Below are positions 31,042 to 42,045 of a stretch of 64,000 bases of DNA, in pieces. The translations under genes and the position numbers were made by a program. The notes below the pieces were generated by a model. It was not told the DNA's origin, did not search any database, and saw only the letters and a program-made list of their open reading frames with translations. The DNA comes from Pseudomonas veronii (lineage in GTDB: Bacteria > Pseudomonadota > Gammaproteobacteria > Pseudomonadales > Pseudomonadaceae), in assembly GCF_001439695.1 (NCBI RefSeq), contig NZ_JYLL01000007.1, positions 124,001-188,000 on the forward strand. The letters are read 5' to 3'. The first letter of the stretch is position 1, and each line of letters starts with the position of its first letter.

Positions 31042-32469
31042 TTACAGATTGAACCGAACGGCTAAAGAGTCAGCATACTCCTGCCATTGATCCAGCACCT
31101 GACGCTGAAACGGCGTGGCACTAACAGCCAATTCAATACGAGCACGTTTAAATGCCTCCAAGGTATTGGGTGCACCCCATTCGCCATCTGACAAGCGTTG
31201 CTGACAGAAAAGTTTCCAGCGTTGTTGCTCCTCGCTGTTCAAGGTTGCAGGAAAGTTGCGCGCACGGTAGCGAAATAATAATTCCGGCAAACGCTGATCA
31301 TCAAAGGGCCACTGCTGCCGCGCCAATTGCGCCGGCTCTGCCGCGCGGACTTGTTCGCACAAACGACGATCGCGGTCGCCGATAAAACCATCATAGAGCT
31401 GCTGCTCCGGGTCCGAACTCGGTGCAAAATCTTCCTCGGCATAAATCTCCGCCAACTTGTCGCGCCAAACTTCCTGTGCGTCAGTTAGCCGCAGCGCCCG
31501 CGCCTGATAAGCGTCCATATCCAATTGCAGTCGCTCACGGTCTTGCGCCCGCAGCACATTCAATGGCGCCACCACCGGGCAGCGGTTGATATGCAACAAC
31601 TTGAGCGGTACCGGTAACTCGCCCGCGGCCAGATCATCACGACGGGCGTAGAGGCGCTGACGCAAGGTATTGGCGTCGAGGTCCAGCAGCCCTTGCGGAT
31701 CAAGGCCCAGGTCACAGACGATCAACGCGTTGCGATTGCGCGGGTGCCAGGCCAGCGGCAGTACAACGCCGAGGAAATGGCGCTCGGCCGAAAAACGCCC
31801 GGAGATATGCACCATCGGTTGCAGCAGCCGCACCTGGTCCATCACCCGTTGCTTGCTGCGCAATTGGAATAGCCAGTCGTACAACCTGGGCTGTTTTTCA
31901 CGGACCAATCGGGCCAGGGCAATGGTCGCGCGCACGTCGGACAACGCATCGTGAGCCTGGCCATGGGCGATCCCGTTGGCCTCGGTCAAACGCTCCAGCT
32001 TGAGGGTGACACGCCCATCCTGCTCGGGCCAGACGATTCCCTCCGGGCGCAGCGCGTAGGCGGTACGCATCACATCGATCAAGTCCCAGCGGCTGTTACC
32101 GCCCTGCCATTCACGCGCGTAAGGGTCGAAGAAATTGCGATAGAGGCTGTAACGGGTCATTTCATCGTCAAACCGCAGGGTGTTGTAACCCACCCCACAG
32201 GTACCGGGGGCCGCCAGTTCGGCATGCACCCGCGTCATGAAATCGGCTTCGGCCAAGCCCTTTTCCGCCAGCATGCGCGGGGTGATGCCGGTGATCGCAC
32301 AGGCTGCCGGATGGGGCAGGATATCGTCGCTGGGTTGGCAATACAGGTTGACCGGCGGGCCAACCTCGTTGAGGTCGACATCGGTGCGAATACCGGCGAC
32401 CTGGAGGGGACGATCGCTGCGCGGGTTGATGCCGGTGGTTTCATAGTCGTACCAGAAAAGAGTGGTCAC
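31042..32469 (-). CDS. sbcB: Exodeoxyribonuclease I
   Basis: 475-residue 3'-5' single-strand exonuclease used in mismatch repair and recombination. The DEDDh active site is visible as FWYDYETTGINP (first acidic pair), CGVGYNTLRFDDEMTRY and GQAHDALSDVRATIALA. The C-terminal SH3-like and helical domains follow. The start is a GTG (32467-32469), giving MTTLFWYDYETTG. Confidence 0.95.
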   Translation of the reverse strand: MTTLFWYDYETTGINPRSDRPLQVAGIRTDVDLNEVGPPVNLYCQPSDDILPHPAACAITGITPRMLAEKGLAEADFMTRVHAELAAPGTCGVGYNTLRFDDEMTRYSLYRNFFDPYAREWQGGNSRWDLIDVMRTAYALRPEGIVWPEQDGRVTLKLERLTEANGIAHGQAHDALSDVRATIALARLVREKQPRLYDWLFQLRSKQRVMDQVRLLQPMVHISGRFSAERHFLGVVLPLAWHPRNRNALIVCDLGLDPQGLLDLDANTLRQRLYARRDDLAAGELPVPLKLLHINRCPVVAPLNVLRAQDRERLQLDMDAYQARALRLTDAQEVWRDKLAEIYAEEDFAPSSDPEQQLYDGFIGDRDRRLCEQVRAAEPAQLARQQWPFDDQRLPELLFRYRARNFPATLNSEEQQRWKLFCQQRLSDGEWGAPNTLEAFKRARIELAVSATPFQRQVLDQWQEYADSLAVRFNL

Positions 32470-32636
32470 GGGCTATTCCTGTGCTGAAGATCGACAAAGT
32501 CTAGGCGCTGGAAGGTGCCTGAGGCCAGCGCCAGATCAACTGTATAAACATCCAGCAAAACCTTGAGTGGTTGCTTCCATCGCCGACACTGCTAGCATCC
32601 GTGTCTTCCAACCGCTCTGCGCTGCCAAGGATCGCG

Positions 32637-33329
32637 ATGCCATCAGCTCCATTGGATACCCGTTACCAGATCGAGACCCCGGAGGGCATCGACCTGCCCT
32701 TGCGCCCGGCTGGCCTGCTGCCACGTGCACGGGCCTTCGCCTTCGACCTGGGCGTGCGCGGGTTGCTCATGGGCATCCTGCTGGTTCCGTTGGCCCTGCT
32801 CGGCAACATCGGCATAGGGCTGGGCTCATTGCTGCTGTTCCTGGTCAGTTGGTGGTACATGGTGCTGTTTGAAGTACTCAACCAGGGCTGCTCGCCGGGC
32901 AAGCAGGTCATGGGGATGCGCGTGGTACAGGATGACGGCACGCCCATCGGCTGGTCGGCCTCACTCATCCGCAACCTGCTGCGCTTTGTCGATATGCTGC
33001 CGTTCGGCTACTTCCTCGGCGCCATCAGTTGCCTGCAGCACCCTAACTTCAAACGGCTCGGTGATCTGGCGGCCGGCACGCTGGTGGTCTACCGCGAACT
33101 GCCATTGGCACGCCCCAAGGTGCCGCAGGCCCCTGCCCTGCGCCTGCCATTTGCCCTGGACCTGAGCGAACAGCGCGCCATCCTCAATTTCGCCGAGCGC
33201 CAGGGCGAACTGTCCGCCGAGCGAGTACAGGAACTGGCCTCGATCCTCGCCACGCCCCTGCAGGTGTCCCCGGCTCGCGCTGTCGAGCAGCTCAACGGCG
33301 TGGCCCGTGGCTTGCTGGGGCCGACATGA
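32637..33329 (+). CDS. RDD family membrane protein
   Basis: First gene of a six-gene run. The 230-residue protein has an RDD domain at about 25-150 (RARAFAFDLGVRGLLMG, a hydrophobic pair near 35-75, SPGKQVMGMRVVQDDGTPIGW, LRFVDMLPFGYFLG), followed by a soluble C-terminal helical part. RDD proteins are thought to be transporters or membrane scaffolds. AAGGA lies seven bases before the ATG. Its TGA overlaps the ATG of the SpoIIM gene. Confidence 0.85.
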   Translation: MPSAPLDTRYQIETPEGIDLPLRPAGLLPRARAFAFDLGVRGLLMGILLVPLALLGNIGIGLGSLLLFLVSWWYMVLFEVLNQGCSPGKQVMGMRVVQDDGTPIGWSASLIRNLLRFVDMLPFGYFLGAISCLQHPNFKRLGDLAAGTLVVYRELPLARPKVPQAPALRLPFALDLSEQRAILNFAERQGELSAERVQELASILATPLQVSPARAVEQLNGVARGLLGPT

Positions 33330-34306
33330 AACAGAGCCTGTTCGAAAGCCGTCATCAGCCCCAATGGCAAGCGTTCGCCGAACAACTGACGCAGTTGGAA
33401 CAAGGCAAGGCCAAGGCCGCTGAGCTGGCTGATTTCCCTCATCAGTATCGACGCCTGTGCCAGCACCTGGCCATGGCCCAGGAGCGCGGCTACAGCAGTT
33501 ACCTGGTGGACCCGCTGCAACAACTGGCCCTGCGCGGCCACCAACAGCTGTATCGCCACCGCAGCCAATTGGGTGCGAACGTATTGGCTTTCCTGCTGGC
33601 CGGTTTCCCCCGGCTGGTGCGTGAACAGTGGCGCTTCGTGTTGATCGCCAGCCTGCTGTTCTTCGGCAGCCTGGTGGGTATTGCGCTGCTGGTGTACCTG
33701 TTTCCCGAACTGATCTACAGCGTCGTCAGCCCCCAGCAGGTGGCCGAGATGCATAGCATGTACGACCCGGACGCCAGTCGCCTGGGCCGCGTCGCCGAAC
33801 GTGCATCCAGTGAAGACTGGATGATGTTCGGCTACTACGTGATGCACAACATCGGCATCGCCTTCCAGACCTTTGCCGCGGGCTTGCTGTTCGGCCTGGG
33901 CAGCGTGTTCTTTCTGATATTCAACGGCCTGATCATCGGTGCGATCTCCGGGCACCTCACTGAAATCGGCTACGGCCAGACCTTCTGGTCGTTTGTCATC
34001 GGCCACGGTGCCTTCGAACTCAGCGCAATTGCCCTGGCTGGCGCGGCAGGCTTGCAGTTGGGCTGGGCGTTGATCGCTCCGGGGCACCTGACACGCGGTG
34101 AATCCCTGCGGCTGGCGGCACGTAAAAGCGTGCAGATGCTCTGCGGCGTCATGCTGTTCCTGCTGATCGCAGCATTTATCGAAGCCTACTGGTCTTCCAC
34201 CACCGCGATCGCGCCTTGGGTCAAATACCTGGTGGGCGCGGGGCTCTGGCTACTGGTGGCCGCCTACCTGACCCTTGCCGGACGGACTCGCCATGCGCCT
34301 GAGTGA
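33326..34306 (+). CDS. SpoIIM (stage II sporulation protein M) family membrane protein
   Basis: 326-residue DUF95/SpoIIM family protein, with five or more hydrophobic segments after residue 100 (FVLIASLLFFGSLVGIALLVYLF, MHNIGIAFQTFAAGLLFGLGSVFFLIFNGLIIG, SFVIGHGAFELSAIALAGAAGLQLG, LCGVMLFLLIAAFIEAY). The GHGAFELSAI motif is typical of the family. In sporulating bacteria SpoIIM helps peptidoglycan hydrolysis during engulfment; here the organism does not sporulate and the role is unknown. The start codon overlaps the RDD stop as ATGA. Confidence 0.85.
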   Translation: MKQSLFESRHQPQWQAFAEQLTQLEQGKAKAAELADFPHQYRRLCQHLAMAQERGYSSYLVDPLQQLALRGHQQLYRHRSQLGANVLAFLLAGFPRLVREQWRFVLIASLLFFGSLVGIALLVYLFPELIYSVVSPQQVAEMHSMYDPDASRLGRVAERASSEDWMMFGYYVMHNIGIAFQTFAAGLLFGLGSVFFLIFNGLIIGAISGHLTEIGYGQTFWSFVIGHGAFELSAIALAGAAGLQLGWALIAPGHLTRGESLRLAARKSVQMLCGVMLFLLIAAFIEAYWSSTTAIAPWVKYLVGAGLWLLVAAYLTLAGRTRHAPE

Positions 34307-35822
34307 TGCCAGCGTAGTGATTCGCCCGCGAACATCATGGGAAGCCATGGACCTGGGCGTGTTAATGGCCCAGGAACACCGACTGCTGCTGATGGCCAGT
34401 TGGGCGCTGGTGAGCCTGCCGATATTCATCGCGCTTAGCGTTCTGTTGTGGCAATACCCGTCCACGGCCTTGTTTGTGTTCTGGTGGTTGAAGCCGGCCT
34501 TCGACCGGCTGCCCCTGTATATCCTGTCCAAGGCCCTGTTTGGCGAGACGCCCAGCCTGAAACAGGCCGTGCGTCACTGGCCGCGCCTGCTCAAGGGCCA
34601 ACTCCTGGCCAGCCTGACCTGGCGGCGACTGAGCCTGAGCCGCAGCTTTTTGATGCCGGTCAGCCAACTCGAGGGCCTGGATGGTCAGGCACGCCAAAAA
34701 CGCCTGGGCGTGCTGCAACAACACAACGCCGGCGCGGCGCGCTGGTTGACCACGCTCGGTGTACACCTGGAAATCGGCCTGTGGTTCGGCTGCATGGCGC
34801 TGTTCTATCTGTTCATCCCCCAGCAGGTTGAACTGGATTGGGACTGGCAACGGCTGGCCCTGGCAACCGGCCCGGAGGGGTTGTGGCTGGAACACCTGAG
34901 CAACGCCTTCTACGCGCTGGTCCTGGTGTTCTGGGAACCGATCTACGTCGCCTGTGGCTTCAGCCTCTACCTCAACCGTCGCACCGTGCTGGAAGCGTGG
35001 GACCTTGAGCTGGTTTTTCGCCGCCTGCGCCAGCGCCTGAGCAGCGCGGCCCCGTTGCTACTGCTGGTGATCGGGCTGATGCTGCTGCCGCTGGGCCGAC
35101 CCGCGATGGCCGATGACTCGCCCCCCACCCGGCAAGTCACCCCCCAATCCGCCAGCCAATCGATCAAGGCGCTGCTGGACAAGCCTCCGTTCAAAAATCC
35201 GGAAACCGTCACGCGCTATCGCTTTGCTGACGAAAAACCCAACACCAAGCCCCAGGCACGCGGTGACGGCAAACTACCGGCCTGGCTGCAAGCACTGCTG
35301 GACAACTTCAACAGCGACGCCTTCAAGCACCTCGCCCAAGGCCTGGAGGTGCTGCTGTGGAGTCTGTTGGCGGGCGGCGTGGCGTTGCTCGCCTGGCGTT
35401 ATCGCGAGTGGCTGCGCACCTTTGTCAGCCGGCGCGGGCCACGCCAACCCAAGCTCGCCAAACCGACACCCACCCAACTGTTCGGCCTGGAGCTGGGCGC
35501 CGAAACCCTGCCCGATGACATTGCCAGCGCCGCCGAGCGACTATGGCCCAACCACCCCAGGGAAGCACTGGGCCTGTTGTATCGCGGGCTGCTCAGCCGG
35601 TTACTGCACGACTTCAACCTGCCACTGAAAACCGCCGACACCGAAGGCCAGGTCCTGGAACGCGTTCAACGCTTGCAACAACCACAATTGCTGGCATTCA
35701 GCGACGAATTGACCCGGCACTGGCAAAACCTCGCCTACGGGCACCGCCTTCCGCCCGCGGTGGTACAGCAGCAGTTGTGCAACGATTGGCGCACCCTGTT
35801 CAGCTCGGGAGTCGCCCGATGA
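34293..35822 (+). CDS. DUF4129 domain-containing membrane protein
   Basis: 509-residue protein. The first 250 residues carry several hydrophobic segments (about 25-50, 155-175, 205-230), a long soluble segment follows, then a lone helix near 355-372 (LLWSLLAGGVALLAW), and residues 430-505 match the DUF4129 domain (PREALGLLYRGLLSRLLHDFNLPL, DTEGQVLERVQRL). The ATG overlaps the SpoIIM gene by 14 bases, and its stop overlaps the next ATG. DUF4129 often travels with MoxR and DUF58, but no function is assigned. Confidence 0.8.
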   Translation: MRLSDASVVIRPRTSWEAMDLGVLMAQEHRLLLMASWALVSLPIFIALSVLLWQYPSTALFVFWWLKPAFDRLPLYILSKALFGETPSLKQAVRHWPRLLKGQLLASLTWRRLSLSRSFLMPVSQLEGLDGQARQKRLGVLQQHNAGAARWLTTLGVHLEIGLWFGCMALFYLFIPQQVELDWDWQRLALATGPEGLWLEHLSNAFYALVLVFWEPIYVACGFSLYLNRRTVLEAWDLELVFRRLRQRLSSAAPLLLLVIGLMLLPLGRPAMADDSPPTRQVTPQSASQSIKALLDKPPFKNPETVTRYRFADEKPNTKPQARGDGKLPAWLQALLDNFNSDAFKHLAQGLEVLLWSLLAGGVALLAWRYREWLRTFVSRRGPRQPKLAKPTPTQLFGLELGAETLPDDIASAAERLWPNHPREALGLLYRGLLSRLLHDFNLPLKTADTEGQVLERVQRLQQPQLLAFSDELTRHWQNLAYGHRLPPAVVQQQLCNDWRTLFSSGVAR

Positions 35823-36972
35823 AGCGGCCATTGCTGTGGGTGGGGTTGCTGCTTGCTTGCCTGCTGGGGGCGGGCGGCCTGTATGTGTGGCACAAGGCAA
35901 TGCCTTATGACGAAGTGGTGGATCGCGGCCCTTCACCCGAAGCATTGGGCAATCCCTACCTGGCGGCCGAACACTTTCTGCGCCAGCAAGGCCTGGCGGT
36001 GGAGCGTGCCAGCGGCCTTGAACGGCTCTCCGATCTGCCCCCCAGAGGCCGCAGCCTGTTGCTGCTGGGCGAACGCGACAACATGACCCCGCGCCAGGTG
36101 GATCAACTGCTGGACTGGGCAAAGTCCGGTGGCCACCTGCTGGTGGTGGCCGAAGCGCTGTGGGATGAAGAAACCGCTAAAAGCGGCGACCTGCTGCTCG
36201 ACCGCCTGCATATCCAGCAGACCTTGAGCGACGAATCCGAGCAACCCGCTCCGGCACGCAAACAGAAAAAACCGGACCTGACCAAACTCTATGTCGACAA
36301 TGAAACCGCCCCGGCGTATTTCAGCTTCGATACCGACTTCAATCTCACCGACCCCAAGCACCTGGCCCAGTTCTCCGCCAACAGCGCCAGGTCCAGCCAC
36401 CTGATGCAACTCAATCTCGGCCAAGGCCGTGTGACAGTCGTCACCGACAGCGACTTATGGAAAACCCCGGGAATCGGCCAACACGATAACGCCTGGCTGC
36501 TGTGGTACCTCAACCAGGGCACCGACGTGAGCCTGCTGTTCAACAGCGACGTGGACGACCTGTTCACCTTGTTGATGCGCTATTTCCCCCAGGCGCTGGT
36601 GGCGCTCGCCGCGCTGATCGCCCTGGCGCTCTGGCAGGCCGGCATGCGCCAAGGCCCGATCCACGCGCCAGCGCCCAGAGCACGCCGACAACTGCAGGAA
36701 CACTTGCAGGCCAGCGCCGACTTCCTGCTGCGCCGCAGCGGCCAGGGCGCCCTGTTGCACGCCTTGCAGCGCGATATCCTGCGCGCCGCAAGGCGGCGCC
36801 ACCCTGGCTTTGAACACCTAAACACCGCAGACCAGTGGCAGGTGCTTGAACACCTGACGCGCCAACCCTCTCACGTGATCAGCCAGGCCCTTGGCCCACT
36901 TGCGGCAAAACGGCTTTCCAGCGCCGATTTCAGCCGCCAGGTGGCTTGCCTGCAAACTCTCAGGAATGCACT

Positions 36973-36976
<4 letters not shown>
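35819..36976 (+). CDS. DUF4350 domain-containing membrane protein
   Basis: 385-residue protein beginning with a signal anchor (LLWVGLLLACLLGAGGLYVW). A DUF4350 domain follows at about 40-230: NPYLAAEHFLRQQGLAVERASG, SLLLLGERDNMTPRQVDQLLDWAKSGGHLLVVAE, and VTVVTDSDLWKTPGIGQHDNAWLLWYL. This resembles a flavodoxin-like periplasmic fold. A second membrane helix (about 262-280) precedes a cytoplasmic tail. The ATG overlaps the preceding TGA, and its own TGA overlaps the moxR ATG. Confidence 0.82.
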
Positions 36977-37968
<992 letters not shown>

Positions 37969-37975
37969 CCCATCC

Positions 37976-39307
37976 ATGAAGCCGACCCGTCTGCTGTTGA
38001 TCTGGCTCGGCGTGCTGCTGGGCCTGAATATATTGCTGGGCGCCGCACAGGCGTTGCAGCTCCCGGTGCCCGACAGCCTGCATTCGGTGGCCTGGGGTCT
38101 GCTGCTGGCGCTGTTGTTGCTGGCGCTATTGGACGCGATGCGCCTGCGCCGTCGTCCGTCCGCGCGAGTACAACGGCAGATGCCCGGCAGCCTGGCATTG
38201 GGACGCTGGGGCGAAGTACGCCTGACGCTTGAACACGATTACCCACAACCGCTGACGGTGCAGGTGTTCGATCACGTCCCCGACGGCCTGAGCCTGGAAC
38301 ACATGCCGCAGTCGATCGAACTGCGCCCCGGCGAACGCAGCGAACTGGGCTATCGGCTGCGCCCCCTGCGGCGTGGGCACTTCAGTTTCAGTCGCTGCGA
38401 GCTGCACCTGCCCAGCCCCTTGGGGTTGTGGTCCGCACGGCGCTTTATTGAGGTCAGCGATGCCACCCGGGTCTATCCGGATTTCGCCCGCCTGTATGGC
38501 GCGCAGCTCTTGGGTGTGGATAACTGGCTGAGCCAGTTGGGCGTGCGTCAACGCCAGCGCCGGGGGTTGGGGCTGGAGTTTCATCAACTGCGCGAGTTTC
38601 GCGAGGGCGACAGCCTGCGGCAGATCGACTGGAAAGCCACCGCACGCCAACGCACGCCGATCGCCCGGGAATACCAGGACGAACGCGACCAGCAGATCGT
38701 GTTCATGCTCGATTGTGGTCGGCGCATGCGCAGCCAGGACGCAGAGCTGTCCCACTTCGATCACGCGCTCAATGCCTGCCTGCTGCTCAGTTATGTTGCC
38801 TTGCGCCAGGGCGATGCCGTCGGCCTATGCACCTTTGCCTGCGACCAGCCGCGCTACCTGGCGCCCGTCAAGGGCACCGGGCAGTTGAATCTGTTGCTCA
38901 ACACCGTCTACGACCTCGACACCACGCGACGCGCGGCCGACTACGAAGCCGCGGCCAACCAGTTGCTGGCTCGGCAGAAACGCCGGGCGCTGGTGATCGT
39001 GGTGAGTAACCTGCGGGATGAGGACGATGAGGCACTGCTGACCGCGGTCAAACGCATCAGCCGGCAACACCGGGTACTGGTCGCCAGCCTGCGCGAAGAA
39101 GTACTCGACCAACTGCGCCTTTCGCCGGTGCAAACCCTGCCCGAAGCGCTGGCCTACAGCGGCACCGTCGACTACCTCAATCAACGCGACGAACTGCATG
39201 ACCGCCTGAACGCCCATGGGTTGTCGGTACTGGATACGCGCCCCTCGGAGTTGGGCGCCGCTCTGGTGACACGTTACCTGGGCTGGAAAAAAGCCGGCGT
39301 TCTGTGA
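37976..39307 (+). CDS. DUF58 domain-containing protein
   Basis: 443-residue partner of MoxR. Two N-terminal helices (about 5-25 and 33-53) anchor a protein with an immunoglobulin-like segment and then DUF58, seen as GLGLEFHQLREFREGDSLRQIDWKATARQRTPIAREYQDERDQQIVFMLD. The von Willebrand-like metal site, normally DxSxS, reads DCGRR here (near residue 247), so metal coordination is probably lost. It is the last gene of the operon and is followed by a strong hairpin. Confidence 0.87.
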   Translation: MKPTRLLLIWLGVLLGLNILLGAAQALQLPVPDSLHSVAWGLLLALLLLALLDAMRLRRRPSARVQRQMPGSLALGRWGEVRLTLEHDYPQPLTVQVFDHVPDGLSLEHMPQSIELRPGERSELGYRLRPLRRGHFSFSRCELHLPSPLGLWSARRFIEVSDATRVYPDFARLYGAQLLGVDNWLSQLGVRQRQRRGLGLEFHQLREFREGDSLRQIDWKATARQRTPIAREYQDERDQQIVFMLDCGRRMRSQDAELSHFDHALNACLLLSYVALRQGDAVGLCTFACDQPRYLAPVKGTGQLNLLLNTVYDLDTTRRAADYEAAANQLLARQKRRALVIVVSNLRDEDDEALLTAVKRISRQHRVLVASLREEVLDQLRLSPVQTLPEALAYSGTVDYLNQRDELHDRLNAHGLSVLDTRPSELGAALVTRYLGWKKAGVL

Positions 39308-39318
39308 AAACAGCGCAC

Positions 39319-39351
39319 ACCCCGGCTTGGGTCGCTACACCCAAGCCGGGG
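39319..39351. terminator. GC-rich hairpin between convergent genes
   Basis: ACCCCGGCTTGGGT and ACCCAAGCCGGGGC form a 13-pair stem with a short loop between the DUF58 gene and the converging PilZ gene. No T-run is present on either side, so termination is inferred from position and stem strength only. Confidence 0.5.
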
Positions 39352-39367
39352 CGACTGCGCGCTATGT

Positions 39368-39727
39368 CTAAGCGGACGCCTGTAAGGGGTCAAAGCTGAA
39401 ATACTGCAGCAAGGCATTGATCAGTTGGCCGTATTCGACAGGCGCCTCAGCCACGCTGAAACCCGAGTCGTAATGCTGGGGATTGATGTCCTCGTGACTC
39501 CATAAACAGGTCGCGGTGAAATCAACTGCCTGGAAATCACCGTCGACCGTGGGAATCTTCAAGCGCAGCTCGAACGCCACGTCGACCATCATCGGCAATT
39601 GACTGATCAACATCAGTCCTTCTGCGGATACGTTACCCAAGTAACCAATGGGCTTATCCGTAAGCCGGTTGAACACTTGCAGGAAACAAGACAATTGATG
39701 CCGCTCAATTCGTCGGTCGGTAAACAT
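39368..39727 (-). CDS. PilZ domain protein
   Basis: 119-residue single-domain PilZ protein. The cyclic di-GMP motif is present: RRIER (RxxxR) near residues 4-8 and NVSAEG (NxSxxG) near 31-36, followed by ELRLKIP. It should bind cyclic di-GMP and relay it to an unidentified target. I chose the ATG at 39725-39727 because similarity begins there; an ATG six codons upstream (39743-39745) is also in frame. It is not obviously linked to the neighbouring genes. Confidence 0.82.
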   Translation of the reverse strand: MFTDRRIERHQLSCFLQVFNRLTDKPIGYLGNVSAEGLMLISQLPMMVDVAFELRLKIPTVDGDFQAVDFTATCLWSHEDINPQHYDSGFSVAEAPVEYGQLINALLQYFSFDPLQASA

Positions 39728-39954
39728 GATGATATCGCCATCCATTGGCCATAACTCTGGCCACGCCAGTGATTCGGAACGGGCCAAACACCCCCGCTCT
39801 CCCTGGAGATCGGTGCGACAACAGCTAGCGCTTTGCCACTCTACAGCCTGCCAATCCCAAGTGTTCCATCCGTTTGGACACAAACTTGTACAAACGGACA
39901 TTCAAAGAATAGCCTAAGACTGGCAACGGGCCAGCTACGCAACGACAAATAGCA

Positions 39955-40329
39955 TCACAACGACGCCGGACGTGGCTGCGCAACGCTCGCGCCGGAGTAG
40001 TGCCCCAGTTGTTGCAGGGTGTCGAGACGCGCACGGGCCCGGTAGGCGTACTCGCTGGACGGGTACTGGTTGATGATGAACTGATAGGTTTGCACCGCGT
40101 CGACGAACAACTTCTGTCGCTCCAGGCACTGCCCGCGCAACATCGAGACCTCCGGCTGCACATAGCGCCGGGTGCGACTTTCCCGGTCGACCTGGGACAA
40201 TTCCAGGGTCACGCGCTCGCAGTCACCAACCCCATACGCACGGTAGGCGTTGTTCAAATGGTGGTCCATCGACCAGCGGGTACAGCCGACAACACTGACG
40301 GCCAGGGCAGCAATGAGCAAAATTCGCAT
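39955..40329 (-). CDS. Tetratricopeptide-like lipoprotein
   Basis: 124-residue predicted lipoprotein. The N-terminus MRILLIAALAVSVVGC is a signal with a lipobox (VVGC), then TRWSMDHHLNNAYRAYGVGDCERVTLELSQ and QKLFVDAVQTYQFIINQYPSSEYAYRARARLDTL resemble degenerate TPR or outer membrane assembly-type repeats. Residue +2 is Thr, so outer membrane sorting is expected. AGGAG-like sequence precedes the ATG (40327-40329); the 14 codons upstream would bury the signal peptide and are rejected. Confidence 0.82.
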   Translation of the reverse strand: MRILLIAALAVSVVGCTRWSMDHHLNNAYRAYGVGDCERVTLELSQVDRESRTRRYVQPEVSMLRGQCLERQKLFVDAVQTYQFIINQYPSSEYAYRARARLDTLQQLGHYSGASVAQPRPASL

Positions 40330-40501
40330 GAGGGTTCTCCTGTCTTGTGCAGTGTATCGACCCCTCGTCAAAAATCTTCAAGGTTGTTCAGCTATTCAAC
40401 CGGAGCGAAAAGCGAATCGCCGATAAGTAGTGCAAACGAACAATGACTACAACCAAAGAGCATAGTAGCCTTCCTCAGCGCTTGAACTCAGGAGTCTGTG
40501 C

Positions 40502-41953
40502 ATGTCCGTCCGTCGTACCAAAATCGTCGCCACCCTTGGCCCGGCCAGTAACTCGCCGGAAGTCCTCGAACAGCTGATTCTGGCTGGTTTGGACGTTGCC
40601 CGTCTGAACTTCTCCCACGGCACCCCGGACGAGCACAAGGCTCGCGCCAAGCTGGTGCGTGACCTGGCCGCCAAACACGGTCGCTTCGTCGCATTGCTGG
40701 GTGACCTGCAAGGCCCGAAAATCCGCATCGCCAGATTCACCGACAAACGGATCGAGCTGAAGATCGGTGACACGTTCACCTTCTCCACCAGCCACCCGCT
40801 GACCGACGGCAACCAGCACGTCGTGGGTATCGACTACCCGGACCTGGTCAAGGATTGCGGCGTCGGCGACGAACTGCTGCTGGACGACGGTCGCGTGGTC
40901 ATGCGAGTCGACACCGCCAGCGTTACCGAACTGAACTGCACCGTGCTCATCGGCGGCCCGCTGTCGGATCACAAAGGTATCAACCGTCGCGGTGGCGGCC
41001 TGACGGCGCCGGCCCTGACTGAAAAAGACAAGGCCGACATCAAGCTCGCCGCCGAAATGGAAGTGGACTACCTCGCGGTGTCCTTCCCACGCGACGCTGC
41101 CGACATGGAATACGCGCGCAAACTGCGCGACGAAGCCGGTGGTACTGCCTGGCTGGTGGCGAAGATCGAACGCGCCGAAGCCGTGGCCGATGACGAAACC
41201 CTCGACGGCCTGATCAAGGCGTCCGACGCGGTGATGGTTGCCCGTGGCGACCTGGGCGTGGAAATCGGTGATGCCGAGCTGATCGGTATCCAGAAAAAAA
41301 TCATCCTGCACGCACGCCGCCACAATAAAGCGGTGATCGTGGCGACCCAGATGATGGAGTCGATGATCCAGAACCCGATGCCGACCCGCGCCGAAGTGTC
41401 CGACGTGGCCAACGCCGTGCTCGACTACACCGACGCCGTGATGCTCTCGGCTGAAAGTGCCGCTGGCCCGTACCCGCTGGAAGCCGTCCAGGCCATGGCG
41501 CGTATCTGCATCGGTGCCGAAAAGCACCCGACCAGCAAGACCTCCAGCCACCGCATCGGCAAAGTGTTCGAAAGCTGCGACCAGAGCATCGCCCTGGCCG
41601 CCATGTACACCGCCAACCACTTCCCTGGCGTCAAAGCGATCATCGCCCTGACCGAAAGTGGCTACACGCCGTTGATCATGTCGCGTATCCGTTCCTCGGT
41701 ACCGATCTACGCGTTCTCCCCGCACCGCGAAACCCAGGCCCGCGCGGCGTTGTTCCGTGGTGTCTACACCGTACCGTTCGACCCGGCGTCGTTGCCGCCT
41801 GAGCAAGTCAGCCAGGCTGCCATCGACGAACTGCTCAAGCGTGGCGTGGTGGAGAAAGGCGACTGGGTCATCCTGACCAAGGGCGACAGCTACCACACCA
41901 TCGGCGGCACCAACGGCATGAAGATCCTGCACGTTGGCGACCCAATGGTCTGA
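40502..41953 (+). CDS. pyk: Pyruvate kinase
   Basis: 483-residue pyruvate kinase that converts phosphoenolpyruvate and ADP to pyruvate and ATP. Family motifs are RRTKIVATLGPAS, DVARLNFSHG, LLGDLQGPKIR, KIERAEAV, VMVARGDLGVEIG (metal site) and ATQMMESMI. The C-terminal domain is complete (GDSYHTIGGTNGMKI). In gene order it corresponds to the P. aeruginosa pykA locus near the fumarase gene, as I recall it. Confidence 0.95.
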   Translation: MSVRRTKIVATLGPASNSPEVLEQLILAGLDVARLNFSHGTPDEHKARAKLVRDLAAKHGRFVALLGDLQGPKIRIARFTDKRIELKIGDTFTFSTSHPLTDGNQHVVGIDYPDLVKDCGVGDELLLDDGRVVMRVDTASVTELNCTVLIGGPLSDHKGINRRGGGLTAPALTEKDKADIKLAAEMEVDYLAVSFPRDAADMEYARKLRDEAGGTAWLVAKIERAEAVADDETLDGLIKASDAVMVARGDLGVEIGDAELIGIQKKIILHARRHNKAVIVATQMMESMIQNPMPTRAEVSDVANAVLDYTDAVMLSAESAAGPYPLEAVQAMARICIGAEKHPTSKTSSHRIGKVFESCDQSIALAAMYTANHFPGVKAIIALTESGYTPLIMSRIRSSVPIYAFSPHRETQARAALFRGVYTVPFDPASLPPEQVSQAAIDELLKRGVVEKGDWVILTKGDSYHTIGGTNGMKILHVGDPMV

Positions 41954-41970
41954 GTAATCTGCTGAAAAAA

Positions 41971-42004
41971 CAAAGCCCCGCCCTGTGAATGGCGGGGCTT
42001 TTTG
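41971..42004 (+). terminator. Intrinsic terminator after pyk
   Basis: AAGCCCCGCC / GGCGGGGCTT with an eight-base loop and a following T-run, about 20 bases after the pyk stop. Confidence 0.9.
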
Positions 42005-42045
42005 CTTTGCGGCTCACAGTGATGGGCTTGCCTGTGGAAACGTCA

